DNA of 64,000 nucleotides from Erodium maritimum (GCA_963921825.1 OY997591.1:44289825-44353824); one strand, 5' to 3'. Shown: positions 34,333 through 45,230, numbered from the stretch's first letter. Translations and numbers: made by a program. Notes: generated by a model from the letters alone, not told the origin.

Positions 34333-35466
34333 GAGTCATCTCACATATCAAGGAAAAATTATTGAGGATAAGAAGGATGACGGCTCTATGCCTTATCTCA
34401 ATCAGGATATCAGTGATAAGGGATAATGACAAGGACGGCTGAAAGGTCAGAATCGACAAGGGGCGATTCGTTATGCAGGGTCGGGCAATACTGAGTCTCG
34501 TCAGTCGCCACTTTAGTAAGATCAAGTAAAATGGGATTTTACGTTGATCTTACTGACATGCATAGACCTAAGGGTCACACCATAAGTTTGTAACTCGATA
34601 AGAATGCAAGTAGATTGGCTTGGAGGGAGTCGTGTCGGGAATTGCCATAGTGGACGGGCTAGCATGGTGGGCTCGGTATGGGCTCTCTTGGAGAGGCCCA
34701 TGATCGGCCACATGGGCTAGGCCCAACAAGAACCAAAGGTCAAAGGTTGACTAAGTGGTCTTGTTAAACTAAGTGGGTTGGACCCACTTTCCACTAGTTA
34801 ATAAACTAGCTTAGTTTATTAAGTCTACCATGCAAAGTAGCATGGACACTTGGCAACTTGATGTAGATTAAGTGAGGTGACCTCTTCCACTTAAGTCTAC
34901 ATGCAAGGGGTGTTGGCAAGACACAACATGAAAATAAGAGAAGAAAATTTCAGCACAATTGGTGCATTCCCTCCCATCTTTGCAAACTCCTCCAAGAAAT
35001 TCCAAGCTCCATTGTTGCATGTTCTTGAGTTAACAAACTCAAGAACTACGTTGGCTTTGATTCCTTTAAGGATACGTAGGCGTCCAAGGGGCTCAAGCCA
35101 TTCAAAGTTTGGTGTTATTGAACCAATTTCGGACAAGTAGAGGGTGCTGATTTTCAGCACAGTTTTGTCCAACCAGTCACTTTCAAGAGCTCGATCGGAG
35201 GTTCATCCGATGTCCGATGAAGCTGAATTTTGGAGTGAACGTTCTCCACATATGGGTCTTCAATATGACCAAAGGGATTTGAGTTTCAACGGTTCGTTTT
35301 GGAGATACACGAGCTGCAAGACGAGCCATCTGCAATGGTGATGTACACAAACCTCTGCTGAATCTTCAGACTTGTTTTTCATATTTGGTAGATTCATCTC
35401 GATTGATTCGTGGTTAATCTTCCGCTGAATTTTGTGTTTAACATGTCCACGACATCGAGCCCAATA
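34333..35466 (+). mobile_element. 3' LTR of Cop-1, right part
   Basis: Resumes the Cop-1 LTR at GTCATCTCACATATC and matches 18780-19913. It ends CGAGCCCAATA, followed by the second TCGAG target copy (35467-35471). Confidence 0.93.
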
Positions 35467-36681
35467 TCGAGGCAAGGAGCAATCTACTTCCCCTCGTTCT
35501 CCTCTACGGTATACACCGAACTGATTCTCGTTTTGATTAAATTTGGAAGTTAGGTTTTTGTAAAACTATTAGTTTGAGGTGGTTTTGATGTTGGGTTAAT
35601 TGTTGGAGACATTTTAGAGGTGTTGGAGGTTTGATTGAACGTTTTCCGGCGACCGGGGGCTCGGGAGAAGCCCCGGCCACCATGGGGGGTGGCCGGCCAC
35701 CATAGGAGGTGTCTGGCCGGAGCTAGGGCCGGCCACCACCATGGTGGCCGAGCCTCATTTAAGCCCTAGGGCCAATGGATAGGTTGGGCCGGGTGGGGCC
35801 CACGTACTCGGGTGCTCGGGTTTTGTGTTCGGGTGGTTTGAAACGTTCCCCGGACCATTTATCCTTAACCGAATCGAAAATTGGAATTAAATTGGAGAAG
35901 TTGTAATTTATCGGGTTTAGAAACTTTAAACGTCATTTAATTGACTCGGAAGTCGGAATTCGATTCCGTCAAGTACATGGGGACCCTTGATTTATTCTAA
36001 GACCGTAGAAACGAAAACTGGAATTTTTGGAGCCCCGAAAGGGCATTTACAAAACCTGGGCAGATTCGCCATGTCGGGCGAATCGGGCCTTGACGGGTCC
36101 CTTATCGACAATGTCGAGTAATTGGGAAGTTTGGGAGTGATTTACATTGTCGGGGTTAAGTTTGGGCATCGAGTTTAATGATTTTCAGTTTATTCCTGCA
36201 AGTTATTAAGTGCCCTTAAATTGTATTCTTTTAGATCGTGCCACGGACCGAGGCAAGGGAAAGCTGGATGAGTGACTGAGATCATCACCGGAGCTCGTTG
36301 TTTGGCTTTTGGGAGAACACGCACGAGGTAGGGAAAAGTAGCCGGATCTCGGCCCTGACTAGGGAAAGTTAACAGTAGAATTGCATGTGACACCGGGGTG
36401 TCGTGGGTTAAGTAGGTTTATTTAATTATTAGAAATGCATGATACGGGATCGTAGCAATTATTGGAAAAGCATGTGACGAGGTTGTTTGTGAACTTATCG
36501 ATATTAGGAGTACTGGAGGCATATGACCATGCCCGGAGGTTGATTGAGAAACTGTTGATAGTAGAACTGTTGGAGGCTTTGGTTAAGCCGGAGGTTGATT
36601 GTTTATTGGGTGTCTTTGGTGTCATGAGAGCCCGTGTACTAAGGTTGGTGTCTTTGGCTGGCCTGACCGAGTTAGAGTCTC

Positions 36682-36696
36682 GGGGGGGGGGGGGGG
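36682..36696. repeat. run of 15 G
   Basis: Homopolymer within the 48-bp repeat region of Tek-2, absent from the other LTR copies; length may be a sequencing estimate. Confidence 0.8.
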
Positions 36697-36744
36697 TTGC
36701 AAGCTTTCTTTGGCTGGCTTATGAGTTAGAGTCTCGGTAAGTTA

Positions 36745-37270
36745 GCGTGTATTTTTGTTGAGTTTGGGTGGCCATGAGTGCCTGTGGGTTCGTTGAACCC
36801 GTGTCTTTACCTTGGGTGTTTTGGGTGGCCATGAGTTCCCGTAGGGTTTTTGAACCCGTGTCTTTGCTGTTGGTGGTTTGAGTGGTCGTGAGTGCCCGTG
36901 GGGTTGTTGAGTCCGTGAGTTACTATTGGTGTAACTTGGGAGGCCGTGAGTGCCTGTGGGGCTGTTAAGTTCGTGTCTTTATCGTTGGTGTGTCTTGGGA
37001 TGCCGTGAGTGCCTGTGGGGGTGTTTGAGCCATGAATTACTATTGGTGTGTCTTGGGAGGCCGTGAGTGCCTGTGGGGTTGTTGAACCCGTGTCTTTATC
37101 GTTGGTGTGTCTTGGGAGGCCGTGAGTGCCCGTGGGGTTGTTGAGCCGTGAGTTACTGTTGGTGTGTCTTGGGAGGCCGTGAGTGCGTGTGGGGCTGTTG
37201 AGTCCGTGTTTTATGGTTGGTGTCGTGGGTGGCCATGAGTGCCTGTGGAGTGCTGAACCTGTGTTGTTGC
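36745..37270. repeat. 58-bp tandem array in Tek-2
   Basis: About nine units reading GGCCGTGAGTGCCyGTGGGG, the reverse of the array at 2650-3010, with units alternating between Tek LTR variants. Confidence 0.85.
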
Positions 37271-37316
37271 TGTTTGTTGAACTTGCTTGTGATTGTGATT
37301 GTGGTTACCTGAGTGA

Positions 37317-37560
37317 GAGAGGTTACTAAGACAGGTCGACCGCCTGGCCCGACTTTGTGTCGGGGAAGCGCGTGAGTGAGAGAAGTTGTAAGACAGGTCG
37401 ACTGCCTGGACCGACTGGGATCGGAAAGAGCGAGGGACAGAGAAGTTGTAAGACAGGTCGACCGCCTGGACCGACTGGGATCGGAAAGGGCGAAGGACAG
37501 AGAGGTTACTGAGACAGGTCGACCGCCTGGCCCGACTGGGATCGGAAAGGGCGTGAAACA
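37317..37560. repeat. 61-bp tandem array specific to Tek-2
   Basis: Four units with ACAGGTCGACyGCCTGGmCC and GACTGGGATCGGAAAG, starting near 37331, 37393, 37453 and 37514. Tek-1 lacks it; Tek-3 and Tek-5 hold only a related single stretch. Confidence 0.85.
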
Positions 37561-38143
37561 GAATTGGTTACTGAGCAGCTGGTTTGCGATCCTTTGTGAT
37601 CTTGTTTGGTGTGTGATCCTTTGTGATCTTGTTTGGTGTTGCGTAGTTTCTTTTGAGTCCTAGGAAGAGGTCGTGATCGTTGTGTCGGTCTACTTACTCG
37701 TTTGAGTGTTGAGTCGTTCGAGGAAGGTCACCGTGAGTGTTTGTCAGTCAGAGTACTTGAGTTGGGGACAGTGATCCCCGGAGTTGAGTTTGTTGTTGGT
37801 GTTACCGGCATTGTCTGCTAATTATGCTGCAGTCAGTCTGTTATCTGTGGTGGTGAGCGAACGCTCACCCCTAGCTGCTTTTCCTACAGGTACTGATCAC
37901 AGGACGGACTGGGTGAGCTCTCGAAGCTTGTGGAGCTAGGAGCAGAGTTCGGGTTCAGTCTTTTGAGTCTAGCGATGGATACCATACTTTGTCCACTTGT
38001 TGGGACGTATTTTAAGTTGTAATATTATTTTTTTTGATTAATTAAATGGAGATTTTAAAGTGTTTATCCACAACAGGTTTCATTGTTTTATTATTTTAAA
38101 CATTCGTGTCCCGAGTTCGGTTTACTGAAATTAGGGCGTGACA

Positions 38144-38148
38144 GAGTG
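38144..38148. repeat. target-site duplication GAGTG, right copy
   Basis: Pairs with 17485-17489. Confidence 0.85.
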
Positions 38149-39305
38149 GAATCCTTATAACAGATAGAAGTGATCTTTCCTCTTGAGCCTTTAAAGTTTG
38201 CTAGCCAGTGGAAGTATTTTGACCAATTATCTCCTTCATCAAACCATCTTTTCCTTGCTTTTTAACTCCACAACTTGGACAACAGCTTATACTTTTGTAT
38301 CAAGGTAGCTATATATGTCCCTCTATCAGATTATTCCTCTGGGGTTAAGGGTTTGGATTCAGCCTTTGCATCCAATTGGTCAATGGTTTTGACTAGGAGC
38401 TTGATTTGGGAATCAAGAAAACCAAACACTTGGGAATTCCATATTTTAAGATCAACTCTTATCATAGAGAGATTTTTCCAAAGTATATATTGGGGCTGGC
38501 CAGCAACCTGATAAGAGCTCCAAAAGGCTTGTACTGTTGGGAGAAATCTAGAATCCTCAAGCCATATATTCAGAAACTTGAAGGATTTGTGGCCCTAGTT
38601 CATAATATTCTCTGATAGAAGAAATGTCCTATGGTCAGAGATAGATCTTTGGAGACAATGTTGAGTAGGACCTTTAAACATTAACAAGAGATCTGCACTG
38701 ATCAGAAATCTATCAAGCCTTGAAGTAGTGGAGCCAAGACCAAACCAAGTGAATCTGCCTCCTTTTGAGGGTAGATCAAGTAGAGAAATAGATGATATCA
38801 AATTAAGGAGGTGTCTTAGATCAGAGTCCTCTCTTCTTTGAGAAGACCTTTCCTCAATGGAAAGAACTACGTTAAAGTCCCCATCAAGAATAAAAAGGTG
38901 ATCTGCTTCCAGAGGTTTTAGGTGGGCCAATAGATCATCCCAAATAATTTTCGTCCTAGAACTAGAATTTGGGGCATAGATGTTGACTATGCAGCATTAA
39001 AAATTTAGAGAAGAGATTTTCCCAAGACAAAGCAATGCACCATCCAATGGAATAGAGTTCATCAGAATGAATTCTCTAAATTTCCAAATAGAAAGAAGCC
39101 CTCCTGAACTCACAGATGCATTGATGAATGTATGTTCCCAACAAATATTTAGCCCACACAACATCATAAAATTCGAGGGGAGATGATCCACCTTAGTTTC
39201 TTGCACCATAATGAAAGAAGGCCCTTGCTTGTGTATCAAGTTACTGAAACATCTCCTCTTTTGATTTGAGGAAATCCCTCTCACATTCCATGAGAGGAGA
39301 AGCAT
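38149..39305 (-). pseudogene. LIN-A ORF2: APE endonuclease and linker
   Basis: ORF2 begins at 39305 with MLLLSWNVRGISSNQKRR, the N-terminus of LINE apurinic-like endonuclease; MVQETKVD gives the catalytic Glu. After a nonsense codon near 38995 the same frame continues: LVNIYAP-like stretch, LDGDFNVVLSIEERS, GGRFTWFGLG, SRLDRFLIS and SISDHRT, with the catalytic Asp, Asn and His all present. A stop at about 38593 (at the usual Trp of N-W-G-H) and two more lie in the linker before the Tek-2 insertion. No frameshift is needed over this whole stretch. Confidence 0.9.
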
Positions 39306-39316
39306 AATGAGCTTAA

Positions 39317-40978
39317 TTAAGTGGAAGGGGTGAAGAGATCATTTCTCACCAAGGCTTCATCATCCGAGTCTTTATCCAGATCTACAAAATCATCCTCTGA
39401 GCCTCCATCTATATCCACCCTGTGATTATTTTGATCTTCAATAGCTAGTAGATGTTGTAGAATAACCTCTTCAGATACTTTTGCTTTGATTCCAATTTTT
39501 TTCCCAAACTCCCAAACCCTCTTTGCTTCAGAATGACTACCCAAGGAATGAGGATCAACCTTCTTCTACTGCTGAGAAATAGGGGCAGCTTCTTTGAGCT
39601 TAGATCTAGTAGTATAAGAATGAGAAGGCTTTAATTTAGCTAATTTGATCTTCTTCTTCTTTGATTTTGGAAGGAGAATATGATTTTGTCTATCGCTAGG
39701 ACCCAAAAAATCAGCAACCTCAGCCACTTGCTTGGTCAGAAGTTTCTCAGAAGGCACAGAGAATGTAGGAGTATTGGTTAAAAATACAGGGCCACTCTGA
39801 ATGTTTTCCAAGTCTAATGGACCCAAAGAGGGTGATGGAGAGGTGACAATATCCTCCTTTTGAGTGTAAGAAACAATTACCAATACACTTTCCTCTTGAG
39901 AATGCACCAACAATAAATGTTGGCTTGGCAATATACTTTCTAAGACTAGTCCAACTGTGATTAGTTGTGGTTGAACTGTTTGAATTAGCTTCTCAGAGGA
40001 AGTAGAGGACCTTAATCCACCAGACCCAACAACTTTAGTTTCAGGAGAGTTAAGTTGGGACTGGTAATTTGGATGACTGATATTTTGAATTTCCTCCTCA
40101 AAAGAAACTACTACTGTAGGAATTTTTGTTGCATCAGATAAGCTTTCAGAGAAAAGGACTAGATCATTTTCTCCTGTAGCAGTCTTTGAGGTTAGCTTGG
40201 GACTATGCTGGGATTGTAGAATGTCCAAACTATCTTCAACAACCCGATTAGCCAGATGAATATCCACAGAAGTAGCAGAATTTTCCTTGGATTGGGAGGA
40301 AATTAATAGATGACCCTTACACCCATCTAATTCTGACCCCAACTGAGCTTGTAATGAATGCTCTTGAGAAAAATTCTCTTGAAGTAAATGTTGAGACTCC
40401 AAATGAGGGGTTGAGGGAACTACTTCAACAATATTAGTGGAATTATTTATTGGCTCCAACATTCTTGTGACAGTTCTGAGCACCTCAGGACTAAAATATT
40501 CAACTTCAGAAGATACATGCTCAGATGAGATACTAGAGCAAAAGAAGGAGGAGTCATAGGAATTCGGAGGCTGATTTGGTGGGACTGAAGATGTTAAGAT
40601 AGAGGTTACAAGAACATTGAATTTTTTTTGACCCAGAGTGATTTGAACATCTTCAGAGAAGGCTTTGAGTCTCTTGGTTTGTATGAGAGCATAAGCCTTA
40701 TCAAATGAGGATCCATTTTTGGAGATGGGATGGGTATAAACCAAATTGCCAATGTCTATAACAGCAGCTTGGAAGGTTACTTCACACCATCCATGAAAGG
40801 GAACCCCTTGTATGACAACCCAAGAGAACACACCACCAAAGATGCAGGAAGATGCTTTCCAAGGGATAAATGTTAGCCAATCTTGAAGCCAAGACCTTCC
40901 ATCTTTCATCAGTTCCTTATCAAAGAGCTCATCAGGACAGTGTACTAGGATGACTCTACTACCAAGACTCTTGAGTTA
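39317..40978 (-). pseudogene. LIN-A ORF1, central and C-terminal part
   Basis: Minus-strand frame 40909-39566 (447 codons, open upstream to about 40978) has WLQDWLTFIPWKASSC, FSWVVIQGVPFHGW and a following block that match the DUF4283-like domain of plant LINE ORF1 proteins, which bind element RNA. A long Ser/Thr/Gln-rich low-complexity stretch follows, then a basic segment (PKSKKKKIKLAKLKPSHSYT) resembling a nuclear localisation signal. After a stop, frame 39544-39317 gives SEAKRVWEFGKKIGIKAK, the usual ORF1 C-terminal motif. ORF2 starts 12 bp further on. Confidence 0.8.
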
Positions 40979-41076
40979 GATTGCACTCCTTGGGTGGCTA
41001 TTTCTCTTTGCATTGTATCTACCTGCAGATTTAGATGAGATGTCGCTAGATGCGATCTCTGGAGAGTGAGAACTTG

Positions 41077-41898
41077 CTAGGTGACAATTGATCCTATGTG
41101 GAGGAAATCATCATAAGTTTTAAGAGGCTGAGGATTATGAGGCTTGTGAGATGAGGGCTTAGTGAATCTTCCTCTGGGTGGTGTGGGGGAGAGTCTATCC
41201 CAAGCTTTTGTTACATAGATCTTATGATTCCAAATAGAGGCTCCATTATAGTGCAGGATGGCTGATGTAAGTGCTTCAGAAGAGTTAAAATAAATAAAAC
41301 CATATCGAATACCTCTTCTGTTTAGCCGAGAAGCAATCAAGGATCTATAGTACCCAGGGGCTTTACCAAACACATCCTCGAGCCAAGAAAGATTACAATG
41401 CAGAGGGATATAGAGCACAAATGCAAAGAAGAGCTTTCGGTCTGAACTTTCAGCGTTATCTTCCAAAGGTTTTAATTTTGGTTGGACCTTTTCGAACCCC
41501 GGTGGTGGATATCCCATGGACGAAGAACTGCAATGTTGCAAGTGATTTGCAAAGACAACCACAAAGGCTACCTTTTCTTTCTGGGTATTCCAATTTGACT
41601 GGTGATGAATGCTCGTTGCTTGGTGGAAAGAAGGGGTAACATCCGTATCAGAGGTCACTGGCTGGAAATACTTATCATAAAACATCTTCTTCCCATCAAT
41701 AAGTTTAGTGCGGCCGCCCGGAGAGTCTTGTTGTGTTCTGTCCGATGAAGAAGGTGAGGATGGCCTGTTTCGTCTTGTTTTTTTTATCCCTTTCTTATTT
41801 GTTGCCAAAGAAGATCTTCCTGCCTTCGGGAGGAAGTCTCCTCCAGAGAGATCCTGGACTGTCAAGAGTGTTCTTCCTTCCTTCATGATGTAATCCAC
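41077..41898 (-). pseudogene. LIN-A ORF1, N-terminal part with RRM-like domain
   Basis: A 273-codon frame. Residues about 165-245 (KLFFAFVLYIPLHCNLSWLE, GIRYGFIYFNSSEALTSAI, GASIWNHKIYVTKAWDR) look like an RNA-recognition motif, as found at the start of ORF1 in a subset of plant L1 LINEs. The N-terminal region reads RRNRPSSPSSSDRTQQDSPGG and KLIDGKKMFYD, which also identifies LIN-C fragments elsewhere in the window. A stop and shift near 41077-40980 separate it from the rest of ORF1. Confidence 0.75.
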
Positions 41899-41930
41899 CA
41901 GACCTGTTAAGAAATTTTTAGTCCGTAGAC

Positions 41931-42229
41931 TAAGGTGTTAATTCAGCTTGGAATAAGACGGATAGTTTGGTAATTTTTGCAAAACCATGAATCGTTTCTG
42001 ATCATAAACAGATTAGTAGTTTGGTAATTTTATGCAAAAAAATCATTAATCTTTGGTTAGGTTGGTCGATAGTTATGATCACTTGATGATTGGCTTTATC
42101 TTTGTATATATGTTTGGATTATGGCGTGTATTTTGTGCTTTGCGAAGGTTCTAAAACCTTGATTACTGTTTTGGTAAAGGCACGCCTACAATTCTTGTTT
42201 TTTTCTTTTTGAGTACTTTATACATATGT
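41931..42229. other. right flank of LIN-A
   Basis: AT-rich, no gene. It contains a 45-bp imperfect direct repeat around TAGTTTGGTAATTTT (41963 and 42012). Possibly Cop-0 leader. Confidence 0.4.
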
Positions 42230-42627
42230 TGTTATAAAACGATAGGCAATAAAACGAAATAGATCAAAAAAAAAACGTGGAGAGCACAACGATATAACAT
42301 GGAAAACCCCTCTAAACAACGGAGAGGAATAAACCACGGGCACCAACCAGCAAAACTTCACTATATGAAGAATGTTTACACAATGCCAGGGACTTACACT
42401 GCAAATTATCCCTCGTGGCAGCTTACAGGTGGTATGTATAGGGGTGGTGTAGAGATACTTCCTACACAATAGGGAAATAAAAAATCTCAACAATTAAGAC
42501 TCAATTTGGGAAATAGGGCATAAATTCCCTAAATTGATTACTTGCCAATCAGGCCAAGACAATTCCCTAAATTTGGTTTCTTGGTAACGAAGCCACAAAC
42601 TAGCTTGAATTTGGGTCAACTTCAACA
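42230..42627 (-). mobile_element. 3' LTR of Cop-3
   Basis: TGTTATAAAACGATAG to CAACTTCAACA on the plus strand; matches 45231-45630. Confidence 0.92.
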
Positions 42628-42642
42628 AACTCCACCTTGAAC
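42628..42642 (-). other. polypurine tract of Cop-3
   Basis: Minus strand reads CAAGGTGGAGTT directly before the 3' LTR. Confidence 0.85.
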
Positions 42643-42699
42643 AAATAAAGAAAAATACTTTCGGCGCCAAATAGCCACTAGGGCTAAACAGTTATACCA

Positions 42700-43142
42700 A
42701 CTAAGCTTGAGCAGAGCTCAAACTTAACAACAGGAACTGACTTTGTCATCATATCCGGTATGATTATCATGCTCCACATGTTCAACACAACTCAAAGCAT
42801 AATGAACAACTCAAAGGGATTACCTTTGTTTCTCCTCGATCTATCAGCAGTAATGGAAATATTTGTTTGCTGCAAAACAGGTGGTGTAAGCTGAACACCA
42901 ATGTCATAATTTTCAACAACCTCATTTACTTTTTCGTCCAGGTGCTCCACCTGCACGCTTATCCTCTGTTGCTCATCATCAGAAAAATTAGTCACATCAA
43001 AAACATCAGAAGCATCTGCAAAGGAACTATCATTGAACATAACAACATCATTAGAAACAACATTTCTGCTCAGCAAAATTCTTTTAGTTTCAGGATTCCA
43101 TAACTTATATGCCTTTACTCCTGAACCATAACCAAAAAACAC
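42700..43142 (-). pseudogene. Cop-3 integrase end fused to RNase H remnant
   Basis: Frame 43142-42792 reads MFFGYGSGVKAYKLWNPETK and ILLSRNVV, the conserved block after Copia integrase, then an acidic linker ending RRNKGNPFEL. Within a few bases the sequence changes to a piece in another frame reading IIPDMMTKSVPVVKFE and ending with a stop near 42700. That is the C-terminus of Copia RNase H. Reverse transcriptase and nearly all RNase H, usually over 1.5 kb, are missing between them. The join near 42785 is the deletion breakpoint. Confidence 0.8.
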
Positions 43143-44217
43143 ACACTTGACAAGGCTCTAACTTTCCATTATCAACGACTGCATAAGCAGTGCAACCAAA
43201 AACTCTCAACATTGAATAATCAGCAGGTGAACCAAACTATACCTCAATAGGAGTTTTCTTATCAAGTGGAATTCTTGGTGACTTGTTTATTAAGTAATAG
43301 GCGGTGGAGGCTGCTTCAACCCAAAAATGTCTGCTCATACGAGCATTAGAAAGCATGCACCGAGTCTTAGAGATGATGGTTCAGTTCATGCGCTCAACCA
43401 TACCATTCTATTGAGGCGTGGACGGGATGGTGTGGTGCCTTACAATGCCTTCATCGCTACAATAGTTGTCAAAATCATTTAAACAAAACTCTATATCGTT
43501 GTCATTACGAAGCACTTTTACCTTCTTCTCGGGTTGCTTCTCCACCATAACTCTCCACTTATTTAAAGCATCAAACACATCAGATATATGTTTTAGAAAA
43601 TAAATCCACACTTTTCTAGAGTAATCATCAATAATAGTAAGCATGTAATTTGCACCACCAAGAGAAGTTTTACGGGAAGGTCCCCAAACATCAGCATGCA
43701 CATAATCTAATACCCCTTTAGTGGTATGAACGAAAGCATTGAATTTAACTCTCTTGTGCTTACCAAAAATGTAGTGCTCACAAAACTCCAACTTACTCAT
43801 GTTGCAGCCGTCAAGTAAATCTTTCTTGATCAACTCTACCATGCCATATTCACTCATATGTCCTAGACGCTTGTGCCACAAATTAGCTTTACTAGGTTCA
43901 TCAAAAATAACAGCAGTAGTAGCAGATGCATTTAAAGTGCTACCTCTAAGAACATATAACCTTGCAGAATTCATATCACCTATCATGTGAACGAGAGAGC
44001 CTTTTGATACCTTTAGAATTTTCTATGAACCGGAGTACTTGTACCCTTGATCGTCAAGAGTGCTGAGAGAGATGAGGTTTCTCGCCATGGTTGGTACATG
44101 TCTCACATCTGTCAATGTGCGTACCATGCCGTCATGCATCTTGATATCAGCGGAGCCTATGCCCATAATCTCACGTGGGTTGTCATCTCCCATACGCACC
44201 ACATCTCCACTCTGCAT
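43143..44217 (-). pseudogene. Cop-3 protease end and integrase
   Basis: Frame 44217-44023 is the stretch between protease and integrase (GIGSADIKMHDG, then LTDVRHVPTMARNLISLS). Frame 43986-43408 carries the integrase: LWHKRLGHMSEYGM and FCEHYIFGKHKRVKF give the HHCC zinc motif with its last Cys changed to Tyr. The core has HADVWGPSRKTS, then TIIDDYSRKVWIYF, and a final Glu in DNDIEF. A short frameshifted remainder runs to 43143. The CDS is degenerate but catalytic acidic residues are still seen. Confidence 0.85.
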
Positions 44218-44235
44218 AGACTTATAAGAACTGAA

Positions 44236-45213
44236 CTAGTCTTTGTTACAACAAATATGAAATGAACAGGCAATATCAAGAACCCATTTATCATAAACAA
44301 AAACACAACCAGCAAACACAACTAAGCAATCACTATCAGAATTATCGTTGGAAACAACAGAGGCCTTACCATCACCATCAAAATTGTTTTTCGGTTTGTA
44401 CGAACCGTTTCTTTTCTCCTTATTCTGAAGCTTATAAAAATCTTTAATGGTGTGATTTTTTTTCTTACAATACTTGCATAATTTGTCGCCTCTTTTGGAC
44501 TTAGAACGGCCACTCCCGTTCTTGCTTTTATTTTTGTTTCCATAGTTGTTGTTCCTCTGCTCGGTCCTCCCACGTACCTGTAGAGCTTCTCCCTTGGAGG
44601 ATGATGATCCTTCTCCTTGTACCATAAGTTTCATCTCTTCCCTCTGTTGAAGGGCCTCATATACTTCCGCGAGAGTTAGTTCATTGCGGATCAATAATAT
44701 GGTATCTCAGAAATTTGCAAAAGAACTAGACAATGAACATAAGAGTAGTAGACCTAGATCTTCATCATCATACTTTACCTCCATGGACTGCAAATCAGAA
44801 ACGATCTCCTTAAAGACCGCTAAGTGGTCGAGTATAGAACCACCATCTTGCAGCTTGTGCGTGAACAACTTCATCTTCACGTGCAACTTATTGGTCAGAT
44901 CCTTGGATATGCAGATCGTTTCCAGCTTGAGTCAAAGTGTCGGTGCAGTTTTCTCCAGTAGTACTTCCTGCAAAATATTATTTGATAGATAAAGATGAAT
45001 CAGAGATAGAGCCTTACGATCCTTACTCTTCTCCTCATCGGTCCACATCTTTGGATCCTTCTTGTTGAATCCATCCAGCGCATCATCAAGGTCAGGATGC
45101 GCTAGAACGACCCGCATCTTTACTTGCCACAGAGAAAATCATGTGGTGTAGTCCAGCAACTGTAGATCGAATTTCAATGATGTCATATCGTCAGAAAACC
45201 TAGATTGAACCAT
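44236..45213 (-). pseudogene. Cop-3 gag and protease start
   Basis: The gag ATG is at 45213 (MVQSRFSDDMTSLKFD), with a nonsense codon about 24 codons in. The same frame then continues LAHPDLDDALDGF and DRKALSLIHLYLSNNILQEV. Frameshifts follow at about 44932. Frame 44694-44236 resumes with RNELTLAEVYEALQQRE, a zinc knuckle CKYCKKKNHTIKDF whose final Cys is Phe, and the protease start KWVLDIACSFHIC, where DTG/A is changed to DIA. The gag start lies three bases beyond the PBS, so this element has almost no leader. Confidence 0.85.
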
Positions 45214-45216
45214 CAA

Positions 45217-45228
45217 CCTCTGATACCA
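45217..45228 (-). other. primer-binding site of Cop-3
   Basis: Minus strand TGGTATCAGAGG, two bases after the LTR end, matching initiator Met tRNA with a changed last base. Confidence 0.85.
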
Positions 45229-45230
45229 CT

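Larger units (their letters stand above)
18141..35466 (+). mobile_element. Cop-1: Ty1/Copia element inserted in Tek-2
   Basis: 5' LTR, PBS, leader, broken gag-pol, polypurine tract and 3' LTR in order on the plus strand, flanked by TCGAG (18136-18140 and 35467-35471). Its 3' LTR is split by Cop-2 (25870-34332), so its own length is about 8.86 kb. Comparing the two LTRs by eye gives about 9 differences in 1773 bp, which is recent. Yet gag-pol is full of stops and frameshifts. Confidence 0.93.
17490..38143 (+). mobile_element. Tek-2: solo long LTR inserted in LIN-A, split by Cop-1
   Basis: Plus-strand LTR from AGTAATAACC (first base changed from T) to GGGCGTGACA, flanked by GAGTG on both sides. 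Without the Cop-1 insertion it is about 3.32 kb. No PBS, internal region or second LTR is present, so it is a solo LTR, presumably left by LTR-LTR recombination. It shares with the Tek-1 LTR the GGCC/CCATGG block. Confidence 0.9.
35467..38143 (+). mobile_element. Tek-2 LTR, right part
   Basis: Continues the solo LTR after Cop-1. It includes the GGCC/CCATGG block (35671-35760), the 57-bp and 61-bp tandem arrays and the conserved end TTTACTGAAATTAGGGCGTG followed by ACA. Confidence 0.9.
14143..41930 (-). mobile_element. LIN-A: L1-type LINE split by a 20.65-kb nested insertion
   Basis: LINE sequence occupies 38144-41930 (ORF1, endonuclease) and 14143-17489 (RT, C-terminal region, 3' UTR), read on the minus strand. 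The two parts are separated by the solo LTR Tek-2, flanked by GAGTG copies. Joined with one GAGTG, the reading frame runs on exactly: KDST in the right part is followed by LYDPSEI in the left part. LINE length without insertions is about 7.1 kb, which would be near full length. Both ORFs contain nonsense codons and frameshifts, so it is dead. Confidence 0.9.

Noticed and set aside
36682-36696. G15 run as a G-quadruplex signal
   Set aside because: A single homopolymer in one LTR copy inside a degraded repeat; more likely a slippage product or base-calling length error.
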